Source: Aureobasidium sp. EXF-3400 (taxonomy: Eukaryota; Ascomycota; Dothideomycetes; Dothideales; Saccotheciaceae). Taken from it: a DNA stretch of 64,000 nt. Positions 20,264 to 31,169 of this stretch are shown here, piece after piece. Under the pieces are notes generated by a model, which had not been told where the DNA came from, made no database searches, and was given only the letters and a program-made list of their open reading frames with translations. The stretch spans positions 1 to 64,000 of the forward strand of contig SWBL01000145.1 in the NCBI GenBank assembly GCA_024195585.1, written 5' to 3'. A program made the position numbers and the translations under genes. Positions within the stretch are counted from its first letter, which is position 1. Each line of letters starts with the position of its first letter.

Positions 20264-23064
20264 GGTGGGGCGTCCTGTTAATATCTGCAGATGCAAACCT
20301 TGTCCAGGGAAGAGGCGGTGAGGCTTGGAACTAGAGTGCAATGATGATGTGGTTGTTGAGACAGCGACCGAGAATGGGTAGTGCTAAAGTAAAAGAATAT
20401 TTGGAGAGCGTAACGTGTTTATCGTGTGAGTCGTCGAGAGCAAAGAGCGTGCTTTCATAAGAATAGGTGCATGTGGTAAATGACCAGCGTCAAAAGGGTA
20501 GAGAGGTTATCAGCATATGAAGGCAGGTTGGATAAGTAGTAAGCTATGCACAAGCACGATGACCCGATCAGTGCGTGTACTGTGCTTGTCGCTGCTGCCC
20601 CACGTAACCAGGAAATTATGGGATTAGTATTTGGCTATGATCAATAGGAGAGACCGAAAGGAGCCTGCACACCTCGAGCGGTTGGGAGCTCAAGAGGTGA
20701 ATAGTGTCGTGCAGAATTGGAGGAAGCACGCACCGATACGGGAGCATGCCGGTTCGTGCGATTGCAACAACAACAATGATACTACCTTACCTTGGCCGAG
20801 CCGCCGCTCCATCAGGCTCCTTCCAAGATCGTGACACGGCACGCGGGTCGCGATATACCTGTGACTGCTTGGAGACGAGGCCCTCACACATGCTCTTTCA
20901 GGCCGCGGCGCGAGTGTCATCCACAGGCATAGCAAGCCCTGGCCCTCACACGATCAGGAGGGTATTCGAGTAATGCGGGCATGCGTAGTGCGCCTCGTGA
21001 GTCGGGCATGTTTGCATGAGAAGGGGCGGTGCGGGCCGGCTGGCGATTGGCTGGAGCAAGTTCGCAGCAGGTCAAAGCGACCAGCCACTCCATGTAGACT
21101 TCTTCCGAGGAACAAGATCCTCAACCGAGATCACGAGTTCTTCATCCATGCCATTCGTCCATTGCGCATTTGCACTCACCTGTGGAGGATTTCCACCCGC
21201 CGCGGGAGTCTGCAAGGATCTTTACAGCTGTCGTATGCTGAGACAATCAGATCAAAGGCTTCGGCTTTACTCGCACGTTGAAAATGCCACCATGCGCAGG
21301 CAGCAACCACCTGCATATTTGCCATGAGTCCGACGATCGCGCCTCCCGAACATCATGCGAGACTTTGCTGCATGTCTAAATCTTGAAGGATGTCCAGAAT
21401 GCACCACCTGACACTGCCACGGCGGCTGCTGTTCGACCTTCCACTCGAGCGACTCTTTAGCCGCGCGAAGTAAGCGAGCAAGTTGGGCAGTAAGAACAAG
21501 AACCGCAGGAAGACCCAGTCTCTCACATTCAACCGCGCCCGGATGCAAGGACAAAAGATCCGCTTCAAATCAGAAGAAGGTCTTCTTCCCGTTGCTTCGG
21601 TGTTTCCGAGCGTGGGATTGCTTCAGCCACGATCGGTGCAAATCTCTTCGGGTGCGTACAGCTTTTTCATTCGCAAAAGGCAAAGACGAGTCGAGAACGC
21701 GCATATCATTGTCACACATTTAGAAACAACAAAAGGAGAAAGAAAACACAGTTTTTGCAATCTCTGGTTGGATGGAAAGGCCCGCTCCCGCAAACCCGCT
21801 CCGCCCGAAACCTTGAACACTGACCCCTTGTCCCTGTTCAATGCTGACGACAGACTTCTTCTTCGAGCGTGGAGATATTCAGCCTCTTTTTCGCTTACAA
21901 TCCTTTTGGACTTGCTCTCTTCTTGATGCCCAAAGAACATCCCCATGACTCGAAATGTCCTTATCACGAAACAACTTCCTTTATACCCCGAATGCTCTGC
22001 ATGACCTTGACTCCGCCAATCGCAAGGTTACTTCCATGTTGTGTTTTGGGTCGCAATGTTCTGATTGGACACTCGGCTTGAAAAATGATTTCTCTTTTGC
22101 TTTGTGGAGACTTGGATGCCCCTTCCTGTTTTTGTGCAACGGGATTGGAGTGCTTCACATCTGGTAAGCTAAGACTTCTGTGGTCCAAAGGGTCTGTTGC
22201 TTCCACGCCCAAACCTATACAAGTGATCCTTCCACTACGGCTTTGTTTGTTTTGCTTGTTTGGATGCTGCCTTCTTTTCTCTTGATGTTCACGCGGCACA
22301 ACTGGGCCAGTCAGGCAAGTATGGTTGGGCTCTGTTCAGCTCAGTCATGCTTCGTGGGGATGGTAAGGTCGTTCAAGGTGTGAGCTCAGATGATCAACCA
22401 CATGAGCAAGGTAATACGGCCCTCTTCGTCACGTTACCACGCAAGGCCACGGGTTGTGTACGACCAAGCTGTCAACGACAAACAAGCAGAATACTGCCAC
22501 TCTGGTGAAACCATCGAAATTGTCTTTGGATCCTTGGTCAAAAGTCGTATGGCTACTGATCGTCTCTATACTCCATGGACGAAAGCTCAACACATTATGG
22601 AGATGGAGCATAACAAGTGACACCACCATGAACTTCGGATACAGCATCCGAAGTGCAACAGAAGCACCAAACTGTCCCATCTTGTTCAAAAGAAGCAGAT
22701 AGGCACGGGGACGCTCGAACCGTCGGAAAGCAGCATATCGAGCATCACGGCAATGGACATGATTGACACTTGACAGGCCAGTCGCACAGACAGATATACG
22801 GTACGGGTAACCCACATACGACATCACAACAGCCGTATGAAACATGGATAGAAGCATATCATCAAGCGCAAAAGTCAGCGTTCAAGGGAAGTCTAATAGA
22901 CGAGAGAATCAAGGCCCGAATGCTACGAGTATTTGCCTGATGATCTTGGAAATGTCGTCTCTCTCCACGACATCGCGTTTACTGACCAGACTTCCACATC
23001 CCATCCACCCTAGATGCATCATACTCAAATCCTTCCTACCACACATCTCTCCATCACCATCACC
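20264..23064. other. Long intergenic region, no gene recognised
   Basis: About 2.8 kb upstream of the bZIP gene and downstream of the frameshifted minus-strand gene. Several ORFs of 70-147 codons exist on both strands (for example 21483-21926 plus and 22429-22857 minus), but none shows a family signature, coherent splice sites or convincing codon use. A long regulatory 5' region of the bZIP gene or an unannotated non-coding RNA are possible; I see nothing specific. Confidence 0.45.
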
Positions 23065-23607
23065 CTACTCCTTGACAATAGAAAACCACTCCGTGCTTCC
23101 TGTGTCCAACAAAGTCTTCCCATACACCTCATCTCTCGGATCATAGCCCTCCATATAAAAAGCATATTTCCTATCTCCCTTTAGCATTAACATTGCACTT
23201 TTTGGCGTCTGAACAAGGGTATTTGCTTACCCCTCAGGATCAACCCTGGGAATATCCCAAAATATGAATTCTGCAGACCCAGCAGGTAACCTCAATTTCA
23301 TCCATCTGGTAGTGACTAGACTATGACCTAAAGGCCATTTGGAAGTGTTTTGTTCTTGTTTGATGAGGTGCAGGGAAAGATCCTATCCATCAGTCAGACT
23401 CGATTAGCAAGATCTGTACACGAGGAGAAAGAGAGGTAGGTTAGAGGGGCAACCATACCATTGTTTCTGCAATCTCCCATTTAACGCGGACTTCACTGTG
23501 AGAAGAAATGTAATCCCAAGCGCCGGTATCGTAAGTCACATGATAGCAGCATTCGCTAATGAAGAAACAGCCAGAACACCACTAGCAAGAAAAGTAGAAG
23601 TCTTCAT
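23065..23607 (-). pseudogene. Frameshifted paralogue of the small secreted protein at 29749
   Basis: Three exons are readable on the minus strand: 23459-23607, 23231-23382 and 23065-23170 (introns 76 and 60 nt). The first encodes a signal peptide-like start, MKTSTFLASGVLAVSSLANA. Exon 2 carries KWPLGHSL, KLRLPAGSAEF and FWDIPRVDP; exon 3 carries YAFYMEGYDP and GSTEWFSI. These match the plus-strand gene at 29749-30253 segment by segment. The exon lengths sum to 407 nt, one short of a multiple of three. Just after the signal peptide, around 23540, the frame shifts by a single missing base relative to the expected A-I-N-V-T-Y-like sequence. The copy is therefore either a young pseudogene or carries a sequencing error. 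Confidence 0.65.
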
Positions 23608-24085
23608 ATTGCGTTAACTTGTCGTCTGTTCGTCGTCGATGGTTTAATGGTTTGTGCAACGAATTGAGTTTAAAGGGCAATGTATACTTACTTATACTGT
23701 TCCTACGGTCTTGTTGGCAGGATGTGTTCTTCTGTTGCCTGGTATGCCATGGCTGGTGCCTTGGATGTAGAGGTCTCAGCGTACGTGATGATGTTTCTGC
23801 TTGGATCCTTCGTGCTCTATGATGCTGGGGTGATACGAGGGGATCTTTGCTTGGCAGGGAGGGTTGTATTCACTTTGTCGGTTACCTTCAGGCTTGCATA
23901 TGGGGAGATATAATGGTCTTCGTAGCAGACTAGATAGTCCGAGTATTGATCGAAAGCTATATACGTAGCTCTATGTCGTGTATGTCTCGTGGACAGGAAA
24001 TAAAACGCCTGTGTGAACACTCGCTAATGCCCTGACTCCATGGAAACCCAGCGAAAATGCAATATCATCATCCATCTCTTCTACT
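23608..24085. other. Intergenic, no gene recognised
   Basis: Upstream region of the frameshifted secreted-protein gene and 3' flank of CSN4. I see no gene in it. Confidence 0.5.
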
Positions 24086-25339
24086 TCAGGCACCCATCTT
24101 CAACTCGTAGAACTCAGGGTGGGTGGTTTGAATCATGGTAGTGACACGTTCCACCTCCTCGGCCAAGCCCTGCACATTGGCATCCCACATCCTTAGTTCT
24201 CTGGTGCCGATACTAGCACTACTCGTCTTTGCGCCTTCGCCATTGCTTGTCTCGTTGCTGAAGTGAATCAGACCGTCAATTTGGTCGATGTAACCAGAGA
24301 GACGACCTTGCTCGATCATCTGTGCAGCATAAGCCTCGGCGCGGTCGGCGTCGACCCCCAACATGGTTCCGAGATTCGTGACAGGGATGTTAGAGTATAG
24401 TCTCGAGACACCAAGAAGATTGTGTTCGAGGACAGCCTTATCGAGAACAGTGCTGCCATCAGCAGTCTTCGCCATTTGGTGGGGCTGCAGTTTTTCAGCA
24501 AAGGCTTTGACTTCGACGGGCGAGAGGACCCGATCCAAGAAGATATTTTCCAGGATTGCGAACTCGTCGCATTGTGGTGTGCGGTCATCCTTATACAGAC
24601 GGGCAAGTTGACGTGCGCGTTTGGGGCCTGCAGGGGCGAGAACAGCGCAGATGATAGCGGCTGACAGAGCTTGTAGGCGTTCTTCCTCATCAATCACTGG
24701 CTCCAGTGACAGGTTCAGGTAGCTGTTGGAAGCGTCGAGGAAGTTGCGCTGAGAATCCGAGATGCGGGCTTGGGAGAGCTGGAATTGCAGTTTTGTGGCT
24801 TGATCCTGCACGTTGTAGATGACGTTCTTGACTCTGTTGAGGTATGAGAGGGCATTTGTAGGGTCGTCTTCTTCGAGATAGCAGCGGGTGATGCGAATCC
24901 AGATCTTTGCCTTGTCGTCGTCGGTAACGTGGCGTTGTGATGAGTCGAGGGTGATGTGCTGCAGGACCTTTGCGGATGAAGTGAAGTCCTCGTTCTGTTC
25001 GTAGCTGTCGGCCAGCATGAGCTTCAGAGCGCTATCTTGCTCCTCGAATGAGACGACTTTGGGGGCGAGGGCATCGATAGCCTGGGTGCCGACGGTGATC
25101 TTGACATCGGCATTGGGGAGAGAGGCGAGTTTATCGACAAACGAGGCGAGCAGAGGGCGTGAAGTGACGATACCGACAGAGTCACCGAGGATGGATTGAA
25201 CGTAGGCGACAAGGTTCGACGAGAGTTGATCGGGTTGTGAGAGGATCTTGTCGAGCAGGTCATTGTAGCCTTGGATCTTCTTGCTCGCTTGAGCATCTTC
25301 CAGAGCCAGGAGGGCGTTGGTCACTTGGTCGGCGGCCAT
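24086..25339 (-). CDS. CSN4: COP9 signalosome subunit 4
   Basis: Single exon, 417 aa, ATG at 25339. Subunit of the COP9 signalosome, the nuclear and cytosolic complex that removes NEDD8 from cullin-RING ubiquitin ligases. The N-terminal half is made of helical repeats. The C-terminal PCI domain (about residues 230-400) includes AVLAPAGPKRARQLARLYKDD, TADGSTVLDKAVLEHNLL and MIEQGRLSGYIDQIDGLIHF, which closely follow animal COPS4; the ends are intact and the length is typical. The related proteasome subunit Rpn5 is excluded by the APAGPKRARxLARLYKDDR and TADGS-LD-AV-EHN motifs. It shares a 253-bp divergent promoter with the TFIIF beta gene. Confidence 0.93.
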   Translation of the reverse strand: MAADQVTNALLALEDAQASKKIQGYNDLLDKILSQPDQLSSNLVAYVQSILGDSVGIVTSRPLLASFVDKLASLPNADVKITVGTQAIDALAPKVVSFEEQDSALKLMLADSYEQNEDFTSSAKVLQHITLDSSQRHVTDDDKAKIWIRITRCYLEEDDPTNALSYLNRVKNVIYNVQDQATKLQFQLSQARISDSQRNFLDASNSYLNLSLEPVIDEEERLQALSAAIICAVLAPAGPKRARQLARLYKDDRTPQCDEFAILENIFLDRVLSPVEVKAFAEKLQPHQMAKTADGSTVLDKAVLEHNLLGVSRLYSNIPVTNLGTMLGVDADRAEAYAAQMIEQGRLSGYIDQIDGLIHFSNETSNGEGAKTSSASIGTRELRMWDANVQGLAEEVERVTTMIQTTHPEFYELKMGA

Positions 25340-25592
25340 GGTTTCTGCCGTCTTGGAGTATCGTGTTCCGATGGAGTGAAAGGAGCGGCTTGCTTGATTG
25401 GTGGGGGAAGGCGTAACTTCCAGTTGTTCGAGAGTGAAGGAAGGTGCAAGTGTTGATTGACAAGTGATTGGCCAACGTCATTGAGTGAAATCTGGGGATC
25501 TCAAAATGTCCGTGCGTCAACAATCGATAGGAAGGAACGAAGGGCGACAGCGAGCGTGCATCTTCTTGATCTCTGTCGCGCATCGTCACATC
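25340..25592. promoter_or_regulatory. Bidirectional CSN4 / TFG2 promoter
   Basis: A 253-bp gap between two divergent ATGs. It holds two ATTGG pentamers (CCAAT boxes on the minus strand) at 25397-25401 and 25467-25471 and a CRE-like ACGTCA at 25474. Fungal CCAAT boxes are bound by the HAP/CBC complex. That these copies are used is inference. Confidence 0.5.
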
Positions 25593-26665
25593 ATGTCGTC
25601 CAACGGAATCAAGACTGAAGATGGAGTCAACATCAAGCCCGAGCACGAGGCCGACGAGTTCGAGGACACGGGCGAGTGTCAGATGCCGCGATCAGAAGAA
25701 GAGCAGCAGGCCTGGCTATGCAGACTGCCCAAATGGCTATGGACTGCCTGGGCTGACATCGCCGACGACGAAGAGATTGAGATTGGCAAAGTTCGTGTCT
25801 ATCACCAGCCAAACGCCGACGGCAGCCAGAAGATCCAGATGAAGCTACACGACCTGCCCAAGCACCACAATGTCCCCAAACTCTACGACCTGAGCAGCTC
25901 CAGAGGCCAGTACAACAACACCGTCGTCTTCTCCGAGCGCGATCAGCCTGGCTTCAAGGCCTGGAACCCCAACCGCGTCAGGAAAGACACTAGAGGAATG
26001 AACTACAAAGTCAACAAGAACAAGCCCTACACTTCGTCCATTCCCAGTATCGTCCTCTCTCGATTCCCTCTCGCTCAGCATCTTCGCTAACCCCGGCAGA
26101 ACAAACTGCTCTCGCAGGCTTCGTCAAGGCTGAGATGGCTGTCACCGCCGTCGAAAACGACGAATACCGCCGTCTGACCGATCGCCGCTTCATGGAGATG
26201 TTCCAACCCAAACGCACTACTCGCTTCGAGTCTGGCGCCGACGCGACCGTCCACTCCAACACCCAGGCCAACCAAGCCTTCAGCAGTTTCATCAAAGCCA
26301 CCCAAGCGAAGAAGCCTGTCAAGAAGCAACAAGAGAAGGCTGTCCGTGTCAGTCAGGAAGAACTCTTCGATCTCCTCACCGACTGCTTCAAGCAATACCG
26401 CTACTGGTCGCTCAAGGCCCTCAAACAGCGCTTGCATCAGCCCGAGGCTTTTATCAAACAGAACGTCGAAAAGATTGCTACTCTCATGCGCAGTGGTAAG
26501 TTTGCCATGAACTACAAGCTCAACCCTGAATATGAGAGGACCGTCAACATCGACCCTACAAACGTCAAGGAGGAAGTCGCAGACGAGGCTGAAGACGATG
26601 ATGAAGACGACGACGATGAAGATGACGAAGATGGTTACGAGGATGTCAAGATGGAAGATTCTTGA
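25593..26665 (+). CDS. TFG2: TFIIF beta subunit (RAP30/Tfg2)
   Basis: General transcription factor TFIIF small subunit, which binds RNA polymerase II in the preinitiation complex. Exons 25593-26046 and 26100-26665 with a 53-nt phase-1 intron give 339 aa. The junction restores PYTSSIPKQTALAG, matching the family's conserved IPxKTAL-type segment. Residues about 30-215 are the dimerisation domain (LPKWLWTAW near 50). Residues about 240-305 are the C-terminal winged helix that binds DNA (LFDLLTDCFKQYRYWSLKAL). The extreme C-terminus is acidic. An in-frame ATG at 25506 could lengthen the protein by 29 residues; 25593 is preferred because the family's conserved N-terminus begins after it. Confidence 0.93.
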
Positions 26666-27918
26666 TCTTCTCTTCTCTTCTCTATTTCTGCCTTCTTTTT
26701 CCACGACTTGCTTTTCCTTGTTGCATCTCTGGCGTTTCTTTACTTGGACATGGGAAATTTGCATGCACTCTGGCGTTTCGGTCTAGACGACCTGATTCCC
26801 CCTTCAAAGGTTCCAAAAAACAGGTCACATGGACGTTTTCTCTTTTTTTTTTTTTCTTCTTCGCTCTCCCTCAAATACCCACCATACAACGAATACCACA
26901 TTTCCTTCTGACCACTCATGCCCTTCATCAAACTCTAGTCAGGCTGAGATTCAGCCTCTCGGGTTTAGCTTCCACATATATGCTGATATACAGCATCATG
27001 CGATGCACCTTGGACAGCGCCAGATCTAGGAGTTCACGTGGTACCTGGTACAGTCTTCATCGACCCAAAGCGAAAGGCTCATCTTTAGCCGCCATCCAGC
27101 CTTACGCAGTTTTTCGCCTTGTTTCTGATTTTGCATGCGTAGACAGCTGTAATGCAGATCTTACAAGTGCTATATGCAATGCACGATCTACCTTTGTCTA
27201 CTTCGAGATTTGATCATTGCATTTTGCATCTATGCCGGTCGTATGAGCACTGAAGAGACGATGCTTGAGCTGGCTTATGTATTCCGATAATTCGTACAGT
27301 CTTGACTCGATACAGATGTGGTGGTGGTGACTGTCAGAAGTGCTCTCAAGCGGAGACAGCTTAATCGAAATAGTCATAACCATTGATCACGTTGAATTAT
27401 CTTGTCAGTCTTTTTAGGGCGACCCTGCCTTTGCAATATCATATACGAAGCAAGACGTTGACACCTTTCTGTGTATGTTGGAAGTCCAAACTATACACAA
27501 TGCGCATCGCATCTAATAAGCAAGAAGCATCTCAATTTCTGCAATTTCATTTGGCCATCAACGGTTCTTCGGTGTCGCAATCAATTCGCGATCACGCCCA
27601 GGATCTTCCGCTGATGAGCTCATGCATATGACTTCAGAGTTATCGTATTGCGTCTCCTGCTGATCAATGCGATGTAGATACAGAAGAACAGTTCAAGCAT
27701 TCGCCTCCATCACACGAGATAAGAAGACAATCAGAGTACGAAGCACGTCAGCGCAGAGCTCGCGGAGCAACGATTACCCAAACGGGACAAAGTTTAAAGC
27801 GAGGTCTGAGTAACACCACCCGACCTCCAAAAGATACTACATCAACCACAAACCACCCTTTCTGATCACGACCCATTACCTCAACACCATCGAAATCTCG
27901 AAATCGCAGCAACAAAAA
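26666..27918. other. Intergenic, no gene recognised
   Basis: About 1.25 kb between TFG2 and the Yap-like gene. A run of 12 T with neighbouring T/C tracts lies near 26846. The last 100 bases are rich in C and A, as in a leader. No credible ORF. Confidence 0.5.
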
Positions 27919-28990
27919 ATGACCAAACCGCGCAAATACAAAGCCAAACCGCCAATTTCACAACTCGATGATGCAGCTGCCCAACACCGCAGAGCCCAAA
28001 GCTGTAAAGCTCAACGAGCATACCGACAAAGAAAGGAAGACACCATAGCTACTCTAACAACCCAAATCTCAGATTTGGAAACTACGATAGAGAGATTGAG
28101 TGGTTGTTTTTTGGGCTTGAATGATACGGTTTTGGGATATTTACGGACGATTGAGGGAGACAATGAGAATGGGTCGGCGGGACTAGCGAAGGGGATTAGG
28201 GATGCGATGAAAGAGTTTAAACAGATTATTGAAAGTGGAGATGAGGAGGAAAAGCAAGGGAATGGTGATGAGGGGCGTATGCTGGAGATGAAGGGTATCA
28301 ATCATTCATCACCACCAGCACAGCAATTTTACCCTTCGCCGCCGGCAAGTTCTGGCTATGACTTACCACTCCAACAACACCAACTGGAAAAAGTCATGCC
28401 AGCAGCGGCATCTTCATTCTCTGGTCCTGCATTCTTCGGCCTCACACCAACAACACTACCTCTTAGCCTTCCATCCACCCTCACCCCCTCAGAACTAACA
28501 CAAAACCATCACGCTCTGGCTGCTCGTCTCTACCACACCACCATCGCAAAATCCTTCACTATAGTCTATACACCAGGTCCTCCAACCCCGCTCTTCCGCA
28601 GAGTCTTTGCTGTATTCTTTACTGGTTTGTCTGATGAGCAAGTCAAACAGCAAGTCACGGATATGATGGATCAGCGATTAGTCTGGAGTTGCTTTGATAA
28701 GGTGTGTGGAAGTGCAAGGGGTTGGTGGTCTGCACTACAAGTTGCAGGCTTTGTTTCTGCTCAGGGGGGATGGTTTGATAAAGAGCAAGATAGGTTGTTG
28801 TTGAAGAATAGGGAAGGTGTGGTTGGTGTGGGTGTTGAGGGGTTACTGGAAGGTGAGTTTGAGGAATTTGTGCAGAGGGGTGCAGTGCTAATCTGAAACA
28901 GAGTTTTTGAGTGATGCGAGATGTGGGATGGATGATCCTGAGTTTAGGGAGGAGACGGTGGTTAGAGCGATTATGAAGGTCTTGGGTTGA
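27919..28990 (+). CDS. Yap-like (AP-1 type) bZIP transcription factor
   Basis: Exons 27919-28852 and 28902-28990 with a 49-nt phase-1 intron (GTGAGT donor, CTAAT branch, ACAG acceptor) give 340 aa. Without splicing the protein would stop after 325 residues inside the intron. Splicing restores LLEEFLSDARCGMDDPEFREETV, which reads naturally. The bZIP is near residues 22-60: RRAQSCKAQRAYRQRKEDTI, with the QxxxQRAxRxRK pattern of fungal Yap/AP-1 factors, followed by a short zipper. The rest has a Pro/Ser/Gln-rich middle and a hydrophobic C-terminal domain similar in layout to other fungal bZIP proteins with a DUF3425-like tail. No cysteine-rich redox domain like that of Yap1 is obvious. Targets are unknown. 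Confidence 0.85.
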
Positions 28991-29748
28991 GATGCCCCAT
29001 CGGGCCTCCTGGTCAGGTATCTCGGATCTTCAAGTTCGACACCCACGACACGACGTCACGAACACATCACTGTCTACATGCCGGTCTCTAACTCTTGTCC
29101 TCGATACAAGGTACTGGCTCACCAAGCAGTTGCACTCTTCCACTGGCCTTCCTCGTCTCGAACGAAGAGTTCGCACAACACCATATGTCGTCAGAGAGAC
29201 CACCAGCCACCAGAACACCGACGGCGACCACGACGACCAAGAGCGGGCCATGTCTCGGTATATTCAATCAGCAAACATGACTATCTTAGGTTGAATTTGC
29301 CGGATTCGATATCCAAGGAAGGCCTTCAGCTAAAGCGAAAAAGAACAACATCGTTTACGACTTTAGAACCTACGGTCGCAGTGCAGATTAGCACTTTCTG
29401 ACAATACTACGAGTCGGTAGATTGGCATCAGAGCAATATTCAATTATAGCCAAGGCCGGAAATCTTGGTAGTCGCAGCGTCAGGAAGGATCCACTATAAA
29501 CGTCGTGCATGCTCAAGGCAGCAAGATGAATTCTCACCCACTCCAGTATCTCAGGCAGCAGAATTAAAGTCTTGGGTATTGTCATTGTTGTCAATACTGA
29601 AGGCATCGGAACAAACAACTCTTCACCTCTTCGATAGTATAAGTAGTTCTGCGTCTATCTCCACCACAGACGAAAACTCAATCCACACCTCTTCAACCTC
29701 AACCCTATCCACCTGCACCACCAACCAACCTTCCTCACCCAGCTCACC
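28991..29748. other. Intergenic, no gene recognised
   Basis: About 760 bp. The ORFs here are short and lack support. The last 100 bp is C/A-rich with ACC repeats, typical of a fungal leader for the gene at 29749. Confidence 0.5.
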
Positions 29749-30253
29749 ATGAAATCCTCCATCCTCAGCCTCCTAGGCATTACTTCCCTCGCCACCGCAA
29801 CCATAAACATAACCTACCACAGCCCCTCCCCCGACAACTCCATCCACCCTCTCGACAGCATCCGCGTGCTCTGGGATACCGACCAACTCCTCGATCTCGC
29901 TCTCTTTCTCGTCAGAAAAGAAAAAGATACAAACCATTGGCCTTTGGGATTTAGTTTTGTGGAGAGTCAGTCTGATTGGATTAAATTGAGGTTGGCAGCT
30001 GGTCATGCGGAGTATGAGTTTTGGGATATTCCTAAGGTGGATCCGAAAAGGTGAGTTTAGAAACAGTATTGAAGGTGAAAAGAGAGAGAGATGCTGATCT
30101 GAGAATCGCAGGGAATATGCTTTTTATATGGAAGGCTGGGATACGGAACAACCTTATGCTATGCATATGCTTGATAATGGTACTTCGGAGTGGTTTTCGA
30201 TTACAAAGTGGACACCGCCGTCGAAGACTGAGCTGCGCAGAGGTCAGTTTTGA
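29749..30253 (+). CDS. Small secreted protein, 147 aa, unknown family
   Basis: Exons 29749-30050 and 30112-30253 (61-nt phase-2 intron) give 147 aa. A signal peptide is likely: MKSSILSLLGITSLATATI. The mature part contains DSIRVLWDTDQLLDLALFL, WPLGFSFVESQSDWIKLRL, YEFWDIPKVDP and YAFYMEGWDTEQPY, and it is followed by SEWFSITKW. The alternating hydrophobic pattern suggests a beta-sandwich, and the N-terminal part faintly resembles the Kre9/Knh1-type extracellular domain, though that is not secure. A paralogue with the same blocks lies inverted at 23065-23607; that copy has an extra intron after the segment equivalent to VLWDTDQLL. Confidence 0.7.
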
Positions 30254-31169
30254 GTTTCTTGAGTCTTTGTTTTGCTGGTTGAGTGCGGATTCATGGGTCG
30301 AGAGAATGCGGGATGTAGTGGAAGGGAATGGAGGGTTGGCAAAAGGTCACATCATCGCAATGCATTATTCCTCATCAGATCATCCATATTAGCTGATCCT
30401 GCTTCCTTAAGCACCGTAGCAACAGCAGGAATAATCGCAAGGATATTGCTCCTGCAGCTTTTCACAGGATAGCAAACATATGGATCCTTGTGGTAGAGAT
30501 AGGCATTCCTGAGAAGGCAGCTGCGACGGCGTTTCTCTTTGTTATCACTCCCTTGTCGATTTTGAGTCTCCAAACCTTCACCTTGCCTACTAGATAATCG
30601 ATGGTGGTTCAATCTGCAGAGGCGAGCAGGATGGCACTTCTCAGGTGCCTCCTGCTAGACCGATGGATAGAACTCCGACACCCAGATGCCCGGTCCTCGA
30701 ACGCACTAGAGCCTCAGGGTGTCACAATGAAAACAAAAGTGATGAAATAAAACATCCCCCCCAGATATAGGGAACTGGAGGAAGGAATCAAAGCTGTCGC
30801 TGTGGTGAAACCACCTATTCTGGGACAGTGATGGTCATATTCCAAGATATGTCTATCCAGCATTCGGAATGGTGTACACAATGTCCCAGCGCCGATCTGC
30901 TGCAGGAGAAGGCGTAATCTGTGACCTAGTTGTGATGTGCCCAAGAATCTGATTCTTCTTCAAAAGCCGTACCGCTCAATGAGGAGCACTATTCGGTAGG
31001 TCATTTGTTGTGGATCCAGTCTCAGGCCGGCAGTACATGAGATGTATGAATTGAGAAGGTTTTCCGGACTACCCGATTGCTGCTTGAGGATGGCACAAGC
31101 AGGAAAAAGAAGAGCAGCCTTTCTGTCAGTTCCTCGATCCTAGTCGGAGTGGAAGCTATCAAGCAAGCC
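30254..31169. other. Intergenic, no gene recognised
   Basis: About 0.9 kb between the small secreted-protein gene and the 3' end of the topoisomerase-like gene on the minus strand. I see no gene. Confidence 0.5.

Noticed and set aside
22700..22745. A second possible tRNA B box (CTCGAACCG on the plus strand)
   Set aside because: The T stem would have mismatches and no A box or anticodon arm is found at the right distance.
22429..22857. Minus-strand ORF of 142 codons with ATG start
   Set aside because: No recognisable motif, no neighbouring splice-compatible exons, and residue composition like random sequence; it lies in a gene-poor stretch.
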